Shown in pieces: positions 63,331 through 64,000 of a stretch of DNA of 64,000 nucleotides. Numbering within the stretch: the first letter of the stretch is position 1; each line of letters opens with the position of its first letter. The notes under the pieces were generated by a model. It saw only the letters and a program-made list of their open reading frames with translations. It searched no databases and had not been told where the DNA came from. A program made the position numbers and the translations under genes. Origin of the DNA: Perognathus longimembris pacificus (Eukaryota > Chordata > Mammalia > Rodentia > Heteromyidae); assembly GCF_023159225.1 (NCBI RefSeq), contig NC_063170.1, positions 26,500,301 through 26,564,300 on the forward strand, in the 5' to 3' direction.

Positions 63331-64000
63331 CATTTGGCTACATTTCCTTACAGTGGTGTGTAGGGTCTGTTTTTAGTGAACATATCTGTTTAGCAGTTTC
63401 CTTTCTCCTCACTTGGGCTGGCCCTGGACTGTCCTCTGCAGGTGTGGGAGCCATGTGGCAGGTGTTCTTGGCTATTGAGGAAACATACACCCAGGCAGAG
63501 CTGCTAGGCAGTGTCATGCTAGGATGAGGCCTGGGTTCCAAAGGCACTGCCCATGCCTTCTGCCCACTGATGGTGGTGATAAGCTCTGGCCATCAGTGGC
63601 CTGATTGAAGGCTCTTGAGCAGATGAAGAATAGTTTTCTTTCTAATGCACAATCAGGCTTCAGGTGTTTCTTGGAGTCCTGAGCTGGCCCTGACAGTAGA
63701 ACAGGTGGGTGCCAGTGGCAGGCCGTGGCCAGGGGGTCAGGGTGAGAGGCAGAGGAGCAGGTGAATGCCCTGGAAATAACAGGTAACATGCTCACAATTA
63801 TGTTGGACTTTGAAAGTACCCCATGACTGTAGCAATTTGACTCTTGGAATCTCATGTCCTCTAGTCTGACTCTGTGGGACAGGTCCAGCTTTCCTCGAAT
63901 GCTTTATGAGATGGGCTTCTCCCAGTCCAGTTGGCCATTGACTGTCAGTCACAGACAACTTTCTTGGATTCATTTATAAACTCTGTCTGTGTCTCACTTG

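Overview
The window is vertebrate, specifically mammalian, chromosomal DNA and almost certainly from a non-murid rodent. Its interspersed repeats are 7SL (B1/Alu-like) monomers, 7SL units fused to a tRNA-like unit, and an ID (BC1-like) unit fused to that same tRNA-like unit, together with fossil L1, MIR and L2-like copies and long microsatellites. The ID-containing and B1-dID-like architecture points to Rodentia. A castorimorph (heteromyid or geomyid) source is my best guess, but it is unproven.

Only one gene is supported: ZNF423 (Zfp423/OAZ/Ebfaz), on the + strand. A giant coding exon (1959-5173, 3215 bp) encodes about 26 zinc fingers. A 7.85-kb intron follows, then an 85-bp exon with one more finger (13027-13111). 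The donor at 13112 opens an intron that runs beyond the right edge of the window (at least 50.9 kb). The exons encoding the N-terminal finger and the last three fingers of this family were not found here.

Layout: 1-1958 is the intron upstream of the giant exon. 5174-13026 is an intron with several SINEs and a five-unit minisatellite (8738-9130). 13112-19700 is intron with SINEs and an L1 fragment. 19700-26700 is one long, old, minus-strand L1 fossil, broken up by SINE insertions. 26700-64000 is gene-free intron in which SINEs and microsatellites alternate with several repeat-poor, AT-rich or CpG-containing islands, near 29.4, 31.6, 34.1-35.1, 39.5-40.3, 43.1-44.2, 47.8-48.6, 55.4-55.9, 57.4-57.7 and 61.1-61.3 kb. 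These look like candidate conserved cis-regulatory elements of this developmental regulator. That is an inference from composition, homeodomain-type TAATTA motifs and lack of repeats, because no alignment could be run.

I see no operon, CRISPR, phage or other exotic system, and no second protein gene. The other open frames lack protein-like composition or lie in repeats. The most distinctive material is the modular SINE set, in which one tRNA-like unit occurs alone, fused to 7SL and fused to ID. Clear target-site duplications show that both the solo unit and the ID composite moved as units.
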